From assembly GCA_035539855.1 (NCBI GenBank), contig DATLHO010000127.1, positions 1 to 23,642 on the forward strand: 23,642 bases of DNA. The letters are read 5' to 3'. The notes below the pieces were generated by a model. That model worked only from the letters and a program-made list of their open reading frames with translations, ran no database searches and was not told where the DNA came from. Positions within the stretch are counted from its first letter, which is position 1; every line of letters begins with the position of its first letter. The stretch comes from DATLHO01 sp035539855 (GTDB lineage: Bacteria; Bacteroidota; Ignavibacteria; OLB7). Both the position numbers and the translations under genes were made by a program. Positions 13,532 through 20,974 of the stretch are shown here, in pieces.

Positions 13532-14129
13532 GGCGCGTGATGTAGTCGGCAACGGCGTCGGGGACCATGTATCGGATCGAGCGGCCGGCCGCGGCGCGCG
13601 ATCGTATGTCGGTGCTCGAGATCTCCAGCAGCGGCGAGTCGATGCGGTGATAGCCGACGCCCGGCAGCAGTTCCGCAGGAAGCTGCGATCCCGGCCGTGC
13701 CCACACCGCGACCGACGCCAGGCGCACGATCTGTTCGGGGTCACGCCACGTCGCGAAGTCACCCGCGTTGTCGCCGCCGATCAGCAGCGTGAAGCGCGCC
13801 GTCGGACGGACGGCCTCGAAGTGCCGAAGCGTGTCGACAGTGTAGCTGACTCCCTCGCGATCGATCTCGTGCGTCGAGATCTCGAACGCCGGGTTGCCGG
13901 CGATCGCCAGCCGCAGCATCTCCAGACGACTCTCCGGCGGCGCGATCAAACGGCCCGAGCGCTTGTGCGGCGGCACGTTCGCGGGAACGAAGAGAATGTG
14001 ATCCAGCCCAAGCTCCTCGCGCGCGCGCTCGGCCAGCAGCAGGTGCCCGACGTGGATCGGATCGAACGTACCGCCGAACATGCCGATCCTCTCGACCATC
14101 GAATCGCTCGAAACGCGGATGTCGATCAC
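13515..14129 (-). CDS. nadD: Nicotinate-nucleotide adenylyltransferase
   Basis: NadD joins nicotinate mononucleotide and ATP to give deamido-NAD, in the cytoplasm. The 204-residue product shows the nucleotidyltransferase signature GGTFDPIHVGH at 19-29. Also present are FVPANVPPHK, SYTVDTLRHF, LLIGGDN and, near the C-terminus, EISSTDIRSRAAAGRSIRYMVPDAVADYI. The GTG at 14129 overlaps the ricT stop by four bases (GTGA) and is chosen for that coupling. The ATG at 14099, ten codons later, would begin nearer to the conserved core and is a fair alternative. The end overlaps the ABC permease start by 17 bp. nadD and ricT therefore seem to be on one transcript, with holB upstream. Confidence 0.95.
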   Translation of the reverse strand: MIDIRVSSDSMVERIGMFGGTFDPIHVGHLLLAERAREELGLDHILFVPANVPPHKRSGRLIAPPESRLEMLRLAIAGNPAFEISTHEIDREGVSYTVDTLRHFEAVRPTARFTLLIGGDNAGDFATWRDPEQIVRLASVAVWARPGSQLPAELLPGVGYHRIDSPLLEISSTDIRSRAAAGRSIRYMVPDAVADYITRHELYR

Positions 14130-15454
14130 CGCTGCTCCCGTGCCTCCTCCGGCCGATCGTGCCGGAGCTCCTCCTGGCGCGGCGCCAGGTCGTGCACCTC
14201 GTCGAGCGTCAGCGTCTCGAGCGCGTGATGCTCGGGATGGTAGACGAAGAGCAGGTTTCGGAAGATGTCGATCTTCTGCACGTAGCCCTTCCCCTTCGAG
14301 GTGAAGATCGTCGAGTCGAGCGGAGGGAATCGGCGCAGCCCGTCGACGTAGGTGTCGAGCTCATAGAGCAGGCAGCACTTGAGACGGCCGCAGAGTCCCG
14401 AGAGCTTCGTCGGATTGATCTGGAGCTGCTGCGACTTGGCGTGGTCGAGCGTGACGTGCTCGTAGCGTCCGAGGTGGGTCGTGCAGCAGAGCTCGCGGCC
14501 GCAGATGCCCATGCCGCCGAGGCGCTTCGCCTCGTCGCGCACGGCGATCTGGCGCAGCTCGATGCGCGTGTGAAAGATGCTCGCGAGGTCGCGGACGAGC
14601 TCGCGGAAATCGACCCGGCCGTCGGCGGTGAAGAAGAACGTCACGCGGCGGTGATCGAACTGCCACTCGGCGCCGACGAGATTCATCGGAAGGTTGAAGT
14701 GCTCGACACGGCCGCGGCAGACATCGAGAGCCTTGCGCTCGGCGTCGTGGTCGCGTGAGTGGGTCTCGAGATCCTGGGTCGTTGCCTTGCGCAGCACCGT
14801 CGAGAGCGACTCGTTGCTCAGTCGCTTCGCTCGGCGCTTCGCGTGCACGAGCGAGCCGGTCATCGAGACCGTCGCGATGTCGACGCCGCGCTCGGCCTCG
14901 ACGATCACCATGTCGCGAACGCGCAACTGCACGTCCTCGTCGGGGACGACGACGAACTCGCGCCGGTAGCCCTTGAAGGTCACCTCGATGATGCGGCGCT
15001 CGTCGACGTAGTCGAAGTCGTTGGCGATCAGATCGACGATCGAGCCGACGCCGCAGCCGCCGGTCATGCACCCGTTGCCGCAATCGCCACCACTGCCGCA
15101 GTCACCACCCGATCCGCACCCGTGCGTGCACTCCGACTCGCGGCCGCGCAACGACGGCGCAACCATCTGCTCGGCGAGATTCTTCGGAGGCTCCTCCTGC
15201 AGCTGTCCGCGTTCGCCGAGCTTCGGCCGGCCGTGCGAATGACCGTGGCCGTGCTCGTGATCGTGCGCGTGATCGTACGCGTGATCGTGCGCGTGATCGT
15301 GATCGTGCGCGTGATCGTGATCGTCGATCGGCGGGATCATGCCGGCAGGACCCGCCGCCGGCGGATTGTCGTCGGGCACCGCCGCCGACGAAGGCACATC
15401 CCCCCGGGGAGTGTCGACGTGGCGACCGGACGTTCCGTCTCTATGGTTGGGCAT
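14126..15454 (-). CDS. ricT: PSP1/RicT domain protein with His-rich and Cys-rich N-terminal extension
   Basis: Residues about 135-410 of 442 are a PSP1 domain of the RicT (YaaT) type. It includes GYRREFVVVPDEDVQLRVRD near 162-181, AEWQFDHRRVTFFFTADGRVDFRELVRDLA, and the cysteine pairs GICGRELCC (Cys318, 323, 324) and LCGRLKCC (Cys355, 360, 361). In Bacillus the RicA/RicF/RicT complex binds iron-sulfur clusters and steers RNA processing by RNase Y; in other phyla RicT often stands alone and its role is unclear. The N-terminal 135 residues are unusual. A His-Asp/Ala-rich stretch at 46-74 has every second residue His, then six Cys and one His occur in a Gly/Asp-rich stretch at 109-134. The ATG at 15454 has GAGGA five bases upstream. 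The gene sits between holB and nadD. Confidence 0.92.
   Translation of the reverse strand: MPNHRDGTSGRHVDTPRGDVPSSAAVPDDNPPAAGPAGMIPPIDDHDHAHDHDHAHDHAYDHAHDHEHGHGHSHGRPKLGERGQLQEEPPKNLAEQMVAPSLRGRESECTHGCGSGGDCGSGGDCGNGCMTGGCGVGSIVDLIANDFDYVDERRIIEVTFKGYRREFVVVPDEDVQLRVRDMVIVEAERGVDIATVSMTGSLVHAKRRAKRLSNESLSTVLRKATTQDLETHSRDHDAERKALDVCRGRVEHFNLPMNLVGAEWQFDHRRVTFFFTADGRVDFRELVRDLASIFHTRIELRQIAVRDEAKRLGGMGICGRELCCTTHLGRYEHVTLDHAKSQQLQINPTKLSGLCGRLKCCLLYELDTYVDGLRRFPPLDSTIFTSKGKGYVQKIDIFRNLLFVYHPEHHALETLTLDEVHDLAPRQEELRHDRPEEAREQR
15256..15324 (-). repeat. 12-bp tandem repeat inside ricT encoding the His-rich stretch
   Basis: On the plus strand the unit CGTGATCGTGCG repeats about five times with one substitution and two six-base expansions (CGTGAT). 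In the ricT frame each unit codes for His, Asp, His and Ala alternating. Such an array is prone to slip, so the number of His-Asp/Ala pairs may vary between strains. Confidence 0.8.
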
Positions 15455-15497
15455 GGATTCCTCGAGGTGGTGGGCGAACGGTGCCCACGACTGCCGG

Positions 15498-15516
15498 GTG
15501 AGCGGAGGGCGCTCAC
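15498..15516. other. Small hairpin in the holB-ricT gap
   Basis: GTGAGCG (15498-15504) and CGCTCAC (15510-15516) form a 7-bp stem with a five-base loop, about 40 bases after the holB stop. No T tract follows, so it may trim the message or attenuate rather than terminate. Nothing else is seen in the 99-bp gap. Confidence 0.35.
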
Positions 15517-15553
15517 GATCTATGGTGGAGGCGCTTCGTGCGCGCCGAAGCGA

Positions 15554-16690
15554 TCACGATGGGCGATAGCAGACTTCGGCGAGCCGCATCGCCAGGACGA
15601 TGAACACGAGCGGTATCTGGGCATTGCTCCGTATCGCGCGGATGCTGTCTTCGACGAGCAGGATCAACTGCGGCACGGAGGCTCCGCCAAACTTACGATT
15701 GAAGCTCTGCAAGTCCTCGATCTGGTCGCGATTGACGACGAAATCCTCCGACGCCCCGACGCGCAGCGCGATCGCGTCGCGTAGCCAGAGCTGCAGCAGC
15801 GCGAGGGTCTGCTCGAGACGAGGCCGGTCGGGAGCCGCGGTCAGGCGCTCGACTTCCGCGTGCACCGCAATCGGGCTCCGCTTGAGCGCGGCGCGCAGAA
15901 ACGTGATCACGTCGAAGCGCACCTGCGCGAGGTCGCCGGACATCATCTCGACGGCCCGGCTGTAGCTGCCTCCGGAGAGTTTCGCCAGCAGCGCCGCCGA
16001 CGTCCGGTCGCTCTTGTGCCGCTCGACGAGCGCCTCGGCGATCTCGGACTCGTTGAGCGACTCGAAGCGCACCTCCTGGCAGCGTGAAAGAATCGTCGGC
16101 AGCAGTCGCTCGCGCGAGGAGCTCGTAAGGATCAGCACGACGCGAGAGGCGGGCTCCTCGAGGGTCTTGAGGAACGCGTTGGCGGCCTCGTTGCCCATCT
16201 GGTGCGCCTCGCTGACGATGATCACCCTCCACCCCGTCTCCGTCGCGCTCATCGAGATGTCGCGGCGGACCTCACGGACCGAGGAGATCTTGATCTGCTG
16301 CGCGCGGGGGATCGAAATGTTGTGATAGGGATCGGTTGCCTTGCGAGCGATCTGATCCTGGATCTGCGAGATCTCGGCATCGCTGAGCTTGAGCATCGGC
16401 GCGTCGCTGCGGGTATCCTCGCTCTTGCCGGATGGCAGCGCGAAGACGAAGCGGACGTTGGCGTTCTGCAGCGAGGCGGTCGATGTGCAGCCGTGACAGA
16501 CGCCGCACGGTGTGGCGTCGGGACCCGGACGCTCGCAGCGCAGGTACGTCGCCACGGCGATGGCCGCCGCATCCTTGCCGACTCCCTCGATGCCCGTGAA
16601 CAGCCACGCATGCGGCATGCGTCCGCCGGCGAGCGCGGTGCGGAGGGTGCGCTTGGCGCGCTCTTGTCCGATGATGGTGTCCCAGGGCAT
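15554..16690 (-). CDS. holB: DNA polymerase III delta-prime subunit
   Basis: This is a clamp-loader subunit that helps place the sliding clamp on primed DNA. The 378-residue AAA+ protein opens with MPWDTIIGQERAKRTLRTAL. It has a good Walker A site (GIEGVGK, 33-39) and the four-cysteine zinc module C52-x9-C62-x2-C65-x2-C68. The sensor region follows, with WRVIIVSEAHQMGNEAANAFLKTLEEP, LILTSSS and ILSRCQEVRF. The intact P-loop is more complete than in E. coli delta-prime. A longer stretch of about 60 residues between the zinc module and sensor region (about 75-135) is not seen in short homologues. ATG at 16690 follows a promoter only nine bases away. The gene is divergent from the phosphatase gene at 16763 and leads into ricT and nadD. 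Confidence 0.95.
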   Translation of the reverse strand: MPWDTIIGQERAKRTLRTALAGGRMPHAWLFTGIEGVGKDAAAIAVATYLRCERPGPDATPCGVCHGCTSTASLQNANVRFVFALPSGKSEDTRSDAPMLKLSDAEISQIQDQIARKATDPYHNISIPRAQQIKISSVREVRRDISMSATETGWRVIIVSEAHQMGNEAANAFLKTLEEPASRVVLILTSSSRERLLPTILSRCQEVRFESLNESEIAEALVERHKSDRTSAALLAKLSGGSYSRAVEMMSGDLAQVRFDVITFLRAALKRSPIAVHAEVERLTAAPDRPRLEQTLALLQLWLRDAIALRVGASEDFVVNRDQIEDLQSFNRKFGGASVPQLILLVEDSIRAIRSNAQIPLVFIVLAMRLAEVCYRPS

Positions 16691-16699
16691 AGACGCGAC

Positions 16700-16728
16700 A
16701 ATCTAGGTCCGGGCCGCTGCACTCGCAA
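16700..16728 (-). promoter_or_regulatory. Promoter for holB, giving a leaderless message
   Basis: Minus-strand TTGCGA (16723-16728) and TAGATT (16700-16705) have a 17-bp spacer. The -10 box ends nine bases before the ATG at 16690, the same geometry as at 7700-7728. Confidence 0.45.
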
Positions 16729-16749
16729 GCTGGCCACGTTCGATGCGCC

Positions 16750-16755
16750 TATCTT
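16750..16755 (+). promoter_or_regulatory. Candidate -10 box for the histidinol-phosphatase-like gene
   Basis: TATCTT, in the octamer TATCTTCG, ends seven bases before the ATG at 16763. No good -35 element is visible upstream. The same octamer serves as the -10 of the well-supported promoter at 6718-6746. Confidence 0.3.
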
Positions 16756-16762
16756 CGCAGCC

Positions 16763-17536
16763 ATGAACCTCACAGCACTTCTGGACGTCGCGCTGGAGGC
16801 CGCCGGCGAGGCGGGGCGCATCACGCTCTCGCACTTCCAGACCGGCGGTCTCGCGGTCGAGACGAAGTCCGATCGATCGCCCGTGACCATCGCCGATCGC
16901 CAGGCGGAGGAGCGCATCGTCTCGATCGTCCGGCGGCACTTTCCGGCGCATTCGATTCTCGGCGAGGAATCCGGCGAGACCGTCGGCAGCGAACCGATTC
17001 AGTGGATCATCGATCCGATCGACGGCACGAAGTCGTTCATCAGCGGCGTTCCGCTGTACGGCGTGATGATCGGCGTGCTCGTCGAGGGCGAGCCCGTCGT
17101 TGGCGTCGTGCACTTCCCCGCGCTTGGCGACACGCATTGGGCGGCGCAGGGTCTGGGCGCGTACTGGAACGGTCGCCGCTCGCGTGTCAGCGAGATCGCG
17201 ACACTCGAGGAGGCGCGCGTGCTCTCGACCGATTCTCGTCGGCTCGCGAACGACCCGCAGAAGTCCGCGGCGTTCACCGAGCTCGAGCGTCGCGCGAAGT
17301 TCGTCCGCACGTGGGGCGACTGCTACGGTCACATGCTCGTGGCGACCGGGCGCGCCGAGATCATGCTCGATCCGAAGATGAGCATCTGGGATTGCGCGGC
17401 GCTGCTGCCGATCGTGGTCGAATCCGGCGGCCACTTCACCGACTGGCGCGGCGAGCCGCGCATCGACGGAGGCGACGCGATATCGGTCAATGCGGCATTG
17501 CATGCCGCGGTCACGCGCATCGCCACCGGCCGGTAG
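16763..17536 (+). CDS. hisN: Inositol monophosphatase family, probably histidinol-phosphatase
   Basis: The 257-residue protein is a magnesium-dependent IMPase-fold phosphatase. Metal-site residues are visible: Glu68 in GEESG, Asp84 and Asp87 in WIIDPIDGTKSF, and Asp210 in IWDCAALLPIVVESGG. DPIDGTKSFISGVPLYG and the later TWGDCYGH-MLVATGRAEIMLDP are the variants I associate with histidinol-phosphatases (HisN) rather than true inositol phosphatases; this would be step eight of histidine synthesis. No other his gene is in the window, so the substrate stays probable, not certain. The long open frame upstream runs antisense through holB and is not part of the gene. A hairpin at 17536-17554 ends it. 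Confidence 0.9.
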   Translation: MNLTALLDVALEAAGEAGRITLSHFQTGGLAVETKSDRSPVTIADRQAEERIVSIVRRHFPAHSILGEESGETVGSEPIQWIIDPIDGTKSFISGVPLYGVMIGVLVEGEPVVGVVHFPALGDTHWAAQGLGAYWNGRRSRVSEIATLEEARVLSTDSRRLANDPQKSAAFTELERRAKFVRTWGDCYGHMLVATGRAEIMLDPKMSIWDCAALLPIVVESGGHFTDWRGEPRIDGGDAISVNAALHAAVTRIATGR

Positions 17537-17609
17537 GGCGCCGGAACGGCGCCCGTACGTTCTGCCATCGAAACGGCAACCGATGCTTCTTCTCGCGAAT
17601 GGTGGTCAT
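17511..17609 (-). CDS. Possible small basic 32-residue protein
   Basis: On the minus strand GGAGGA (17614-17619) stands four bases before an ATG at 17609. It opens a 32-codon frame that begins MTTIREKKHRLPF and ends in a Pro- and Arg-rich tail closing with Cys-Ala. The product would carry about a dozen basic residues and little else. The frame runs through the hairpin at 17536-17554 and overlaps the last codons of the gene on the opposite strand. The ribosome binding site is among the best in the window, which is the main reason to list it. No homologue is known to me, and it may be chance. Confidence 0.3.
   Translation of the reverse strand: MTTIREKKHRLPFRWQNVRAPFRRPTGRWRCA
17536..17554 (+). 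terminator. Hairpin directly after the histidinol-phosphatase-like gene
   Basis: GGGCGCC (17536-17542) and GGCGCCC (17548-17554) pair perfectly around a five-base loop, starting at the last base of the stop codon. No T tract follows. The rest of the gap to 17732 contains only the candidate small frame on the other strand. Confidence 0.45.
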
Positions 17610-17732
17610 GGGGTCCTCCATGAAATGGTAGCGGGGACCCGCGGGAAACATACGATGGACGGGCGTCCAACAGGCTCGATTTCGGAGACCGAGCCGTAGC
17701 TTCAAGCGCTACGCTCATTTGCCAACGCGACC

Positions 17733-18512
17733 ATGATCACCAGTACCAGTTTCGTCCTCGCCGTCCCTTCCCTCGACGTCTCGTGCGCATTCTATCGCGA
17801 CGTCCTCGGATTCGAGGTCCGCGAGATGGACGACGATGGGTGGCGCCTGCTGGTCAATGGCGCATGCCGGATCATGGTCGGCGCGTGTCCGGATGCCATC
17901 AGTCCGCGCAACCTCGGAGACCATTCCTACTTCGGATATCTCGTTCGCGACGATGTCGACGAGTATTACGCACGCGTGGTCGCTTCCGGCGCCGAGATCG
18001 TCAAGCCTCTCCTCGACGAGCCGTGGGGTATGCGCGAGTTTGGCGTGCGGACCGTCGATGGTCATCGCATCATGGTCGGCCAGGAGATCTCCGAGGTGAA
18101 CGCTGGTGGCGTTACCGTCGTCGACCTCAATTACGTGTCCCTCTATATCGATCGCTTCGACGAGGCCGTCGCGTTCTACTCTCGCGTGTTCGGTCCGCCC
18201 GCCTATGTCGAGAGCGAGCTCAGGGGCTGGAACATGGGCGCAACGTGGCTGACGGTGTTCCGCGGTGCCGACGGTCCTGGCGGCAACGCGGATCCTCGCA
18301 ACATCGAGTTCGCCGTGCAGGTCGCCTCGCCGGCCGAAGTCGATCGCCTCGTCGCTCGGCTCGTCGATGCCGGCGCGCTCGTGTTCTCGGCGCCGCGCGA
18401 TACGCGCATGTACGAGCCCATGCGATTCGCGTGCGTGGATGATCCGTTCGGGGTGCGGTTGGATGTGTATTGCACGTTGTCGACGGGACCAACGCCATCC
18501 GCAATGCCGTGA
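17733..18512 (+). CDS. Two-domain VOC (glyoxalase/dioxygenase fold) protein
   Basis: The 259-residue protein consists of two vicinal-oxygen-chelate modules. The first (about 1-120) has FVLAVPSLDVSCAFYRDVLGFEV, a DVDEYYARVVASGAEIVKPL strand-helix segment and FGVRTVDGHRIMVGQE. The second (about 128-250) has NYVSLYIDRFDEAVAFYSRVFG, VDRLVARLVDAGALVFSAPRD and FACVDDPFGVRLDVYC. Members include glyoxalase I, antibiotic-binding proteins and extradiol dioxygenases, so the chemistry cannot be named. His and Glu metal ligands are not arranged as in glyoxalase I. There is no Shine-Dalgarno before the ATG at 17733 and no signal peptide. It ends 11 bp from the convergent M61 gene. Confidence 0.88.
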   Translation: MITSTSFVLAVPSLDVSCAFYRDVLGFEVREMDDDGWRLLVNGACRIMVGACPDAISPRNLGDHSYFGYLVRDDVDEYYARVVASGAEIVKPLLDEPWGMREFGVRTVDGHRIMVGQEISEVNAGGVTVVDLNYVSLYIDRFDEAVAFYSRVFGPPAYVESELRGWNMGATWLTVFRGADGPGGNADPRNIEFAVQVASPAEVDRLVARLVDAGALVFSAPRDTRMYEPMRFACVDDPFGVRLDVYCTLSTGPTPSAMP

Positions 18513-18523
18513 CGGGGTTCGGG

Positions 18524-20326
18524 TTATCGACGCAACCACGCGTCCAGCAACGCGCGCTGGTCGTCGGTGATCGCCTCGTCGATTGTCAGCTCGTGCTGCG
18601 CCTTGCGGCCGGGCTTGATCTTCGCCTGGTACAACTGACCCTCGCTTGCGGCGGTGACCTCGATGCGGCCGCTGCGCGTGCCGCGGACCATTGCCTCGAA
18701 GTCATTTCGCGTCGCGACGCGTCGTCCGTTGACCGCGAGCACCTCGTCGTCGGCGCCGATTCCCGCCGCCTCGGCCGGGGAATCGCGCAACACCTTCGCG
18801 ACCTTCACCCCCGTCTTGATCTCCTCCAGACTCAGGCCGAGCCAGCGCTCCGAATCGTGGTCAATGAACTTCCGGTCGTCGCCGAATCTCGCCGCCGCCT
18901 TCTTCGCCTTCGTCCTCCAGAGCATTCCGAGTCGTGAGGCCAGGTCCGCGACGGGCAGCTCGTCGGTCGATGCAAGCCACGCCGTCAGCGGTCCTCGCAC
19001 GTCGACGCCCGTGGCATTGCTGACGATCTCCATGAACTCCTCCTCGGTCAGCCCCGTCGACGGATCGCGCCAGTAGCGCTCCATCAACGCCCGCAACGCA
19101 TCGTCGAGCGAGCGCGTCCCGCCTGTTTCGGCGATGACGTGCCAGTCGAGAAGCATGAAGACGACGCCGCCCTTCAGGTAGTAGCTCGGAAACCGGTTCT
19201 CGTTGTCGGGCGTCGGCACGTAGAGCTTCACCCAGCTCAGATACGAGCTGTCCTTCAACGACATCGCCAGACGTCCCGGCGTGTCGTACAGACGGCCGAG
19301 GTGATCCACCCCGACGGCCTTCAGGTACTCGTCACGCGTGTAGAACCCGCAGCGGTAGACCATCAGATCGTCGTAGTAGCTCGTCAGTCCCTCCGCGAGC
19401 CAGAGCATCCTCGTGTAGTTCTCGGTGTTGTAGTCGAACGGTCCGAGCTCGATCGGCCTGATCCGCTTGACGTTCCAGACGTGAAAGTACTCGTGGCAGA
19501 GCAGCCCGAGCAGCCTGACCGACTTGTCCTTGTCGCCGAAGGAATACGCGTCGAAGACGTTGACCGACGACCGCGCATGCTCGAGTCCGGTGACGATGCC
19601 GGGGATCAACTGCAGAATGAAGACGTAGCGGTCGTACGGGAGCTTCTCCCACGTCGCCACCGCCGTGTCGACGATGACCCTCACCTGCTCGACCACCCAG
19701 TCGTGATCGACGTCACCGGCTCCGGTGATCGCGACCTCGTGCACTGCTCCGTGCGCCGTGAAGCTCGCGACGAAGTGATCGCCGATCTCCAGCGGCGAGT
19801 CGATAAGGATGTCGTAGTTGAGCGCGCCCAGCGTTCCCTTCTTGTTCACGGGTGACAGTGCGGTCGAGACCGTCTTCCACGGATGATCCAGGGTGACGTG
19901 ATGGATCTCCTCGGTGCGTCCCTCGACGTACATCAAGCACGTCGCGGGATTGACGAAGGCGTGGAAGCGGTTGATGTGGCTCTGTCGGACCGAGCGCTCG
20001 TTACCGAAGTAGCTGTAGCTCGCGGTGATCGTTCGCGCGCCGCGCGTCTCGATGCGCACGCGGTTCTTCGCGATCCACTCGAACGGCAGTGCGGCGCCCT
20101 TCGCTCCGGTCACGCCGAAGTCGTTGAGGAAGGAGATGAAGTCGCGGACCTTGTAGGACCCGGGGATCCAGTTCGGCAGCGCGAGCACGAGCTCGTCGGC
20201 GTCGGTATCGATCTCGATGCGGACGTCGGCCAGGTGCTGCGCGGCGCGATCGAACGAAAGATGGTAGCGGATGGCGGCGGTCGTCTTGCGAAGCTGGGCG
20301 TCGGTCTGCTCGATCGTGTATGCCAT
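18524..20326 (-). CDS. M61 family glycyl aminopeptidase with PDZ domain
   Basis: The 600-residue protein has the M61 architecture. It begins with a beta-rich N-terminal domain (PNWIPGSYKVRDF at 51-63). A thermolysin-like catalytic domain follows, with the zinc motif HEYFH (His278, Glu279, His282), third ligand Glu312 in LAEGLTSYYDDL, and the substrate-binding GLEH at 247-250. A PDZ domain lies near the C-terminus (about 490-580, with DSPAEAAGIGADDEVLAVNG). Members cut N-terminal glycine or alanine from peptides. There is no signal peptide, so action in the cytoplasm is expected. The start at 20326 gives the conserved MAYTIEQ-like opening; an ATG 19 codons upstream adds an unlike stretch. GGGA before the ATG is a weak ribosome binding site. 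Confidence 0.94.
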   Translation of the reverse strand: MAYTIEQTDAQLRKTTAAIRYHLSFDRAAQHLADVRIEIDTDADELVLALPNWIPGSYKVRDFISFLNDFGVTGAKGAALPFEWIAKNRVRIETRGARTITASYSYFGNERSVRQSHINRFHAFVNPATCLMYVEGRTEEIHHVTLDHPWKTVSTALSPVNKKGTLGALNYDILIDSPLEIGDHFVASFTAHGAVHEVAITGAGDVDHDWVVEQVRVIVDTAVATWEKLPYDRYVFILQLIPGIVTGLEHARSSVNVFDAYSFGDKDKSVRLLGLLCHEYFHVWNVKRIRPIELGPFDYNTENYTRMLWLAEGLTSYYDDLMVYRCGFYTRDEYLKAVGVDHLGRLYDTPGRLAMSLKDSSYLSWVKLYVPTPDNENRFPSYYLKGGVVFMLLDWHVIAETGGTRSLDDALRALMERYWRDPSTGLTEEEFMEIVSNATGVDVRGPLTAWLASTDELPVADLASRLGMLWRTKAKKAAARFGDDRKFIDHDSERWLGLSLEEIKTGVKVAKVLRDSPAEAAGIGADDEVLAVNGRRVATRNDFEAMVRGTRSGRIEVTAASEGQLYQAKIKPGRKAQHELTIDEAITDDQRALLDAWLRR

Positions 20327-20348
20327 GGTTCCCGGGAGATGGTCGTTC

Positions 20349-20440
20349 AGTGAGAGTCCCGGAAAATACGGCAATCCCCTCACCGGCGACGCGGTGGCGA
20401 CCCGGACGGTGTCGGACCAGATACCCCGGCAACTCTCACT
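20349..20440. repeat. Short inverted repeat in the region upstream of the M61 gene
   Basis: AGTGAGAGT (20349-20357) and ACTCTCACT (20432-20440) are exact complements 74 bases apart. They bracket the 119-bp gap between the M61 start and the stop of the next gene. This could be an operator or chance; nothing else is seen in this gap. Confidence 0.3.
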
Positions 20441-20445
20441 ACGGA

Positions 20446-20910
20446 TTAGTGAAACGCAAGGCTCGCCGTCAGGAAGCCCATCATATTGGTGCCCTCCGCC
20501 GTCAGCAAGCGTCCCTCGAACTCGAGATCCAACCCGTCACTGTGCGCGATCAGTACGGTTGCAGTTCCGGTCCAGTAGTAGATCAGGCCCTCCGTGACGA
20601 ATGGATTCAGGAGCGCGCCGCCGCCCACGCGCACGCTGAAGTCGCGCGATGCGAGATCGGCCCCGACGTCAGCATAGGGGATGATCCAATGCAGCCCGGC
20701 CTCGATCGACGGACCGAGCCGGAAATCCTCCTCCGTCACGAAGAAGCGGTGATGCCAGTTGAGGTTGATGAGCGGTACCTCGAAGTTGCTCGCAATCGCG
20801 ACACCGCCCTGGAGCCTCACGCGATTGCGTCGCGTTCCTTCGGTACTGTCCTGCGCGTTCATTGTGGTCGCCGCGAGCAGCAGCACGGTCACCATCATGA
20901 TCGTCCTCAT
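20446..20910 (-). CDS. Small secreted, probably outer-membrane, beta-strand protein
   Basis: The 154-residue product begins with a signal peptide (hydrophobic 5-16, likely cleavage at MNA-Q, 17-20). The mature part is a run of alternating strands with aromatic girdles: VRLQGGVAIASNFEVPLINLNWHHRFF, IEAGLHWIIPYADVGADL, VRVGGGALLNPF, LIYYWTGTATVLI and the closing MMGFLTASLAFH. That pattern fits a small eight-strand outer-membrane barrel, although the C-terminus ends in His rather than Phe. No family name can be given. There is no Shine-Dalgarno before the ATG at 20910. It lies on the same strand as its neighbours with a 64-bp gap upstream. Confidence 0.75.
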   Translation of the reverse strand: MRTIMMVTVLLLAATTMNAQDSTEGTRRNRVRLQGGVAIASNFEVPLINLNWHHRFFVTEEDFRLGPSIEAGLHWIIPYADVGADLASRDFSVRVGGGALLNPFVTEGLIYYWTGTATVLIAHSDGLDLEFEGRLLTAEGTNMMGFLTASLAFH

Positions 20911-20974
20911 GCCGCATTGACAACTCGCAGGCCTACGACGTAACCCCTAAGTGTCTATCACGAGGCTCACGAGA

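Noticed and set aside
14759..15784. Plus-strand frame of 341 codons with a Val/Ile-rich repeat that looks like membrane segments
   Set aside because: The repeat is the complement of the His-Asp/Ala codons of ricT. Arg occurs within it at short intervals, and ricT and holB on the other strand are real genes.
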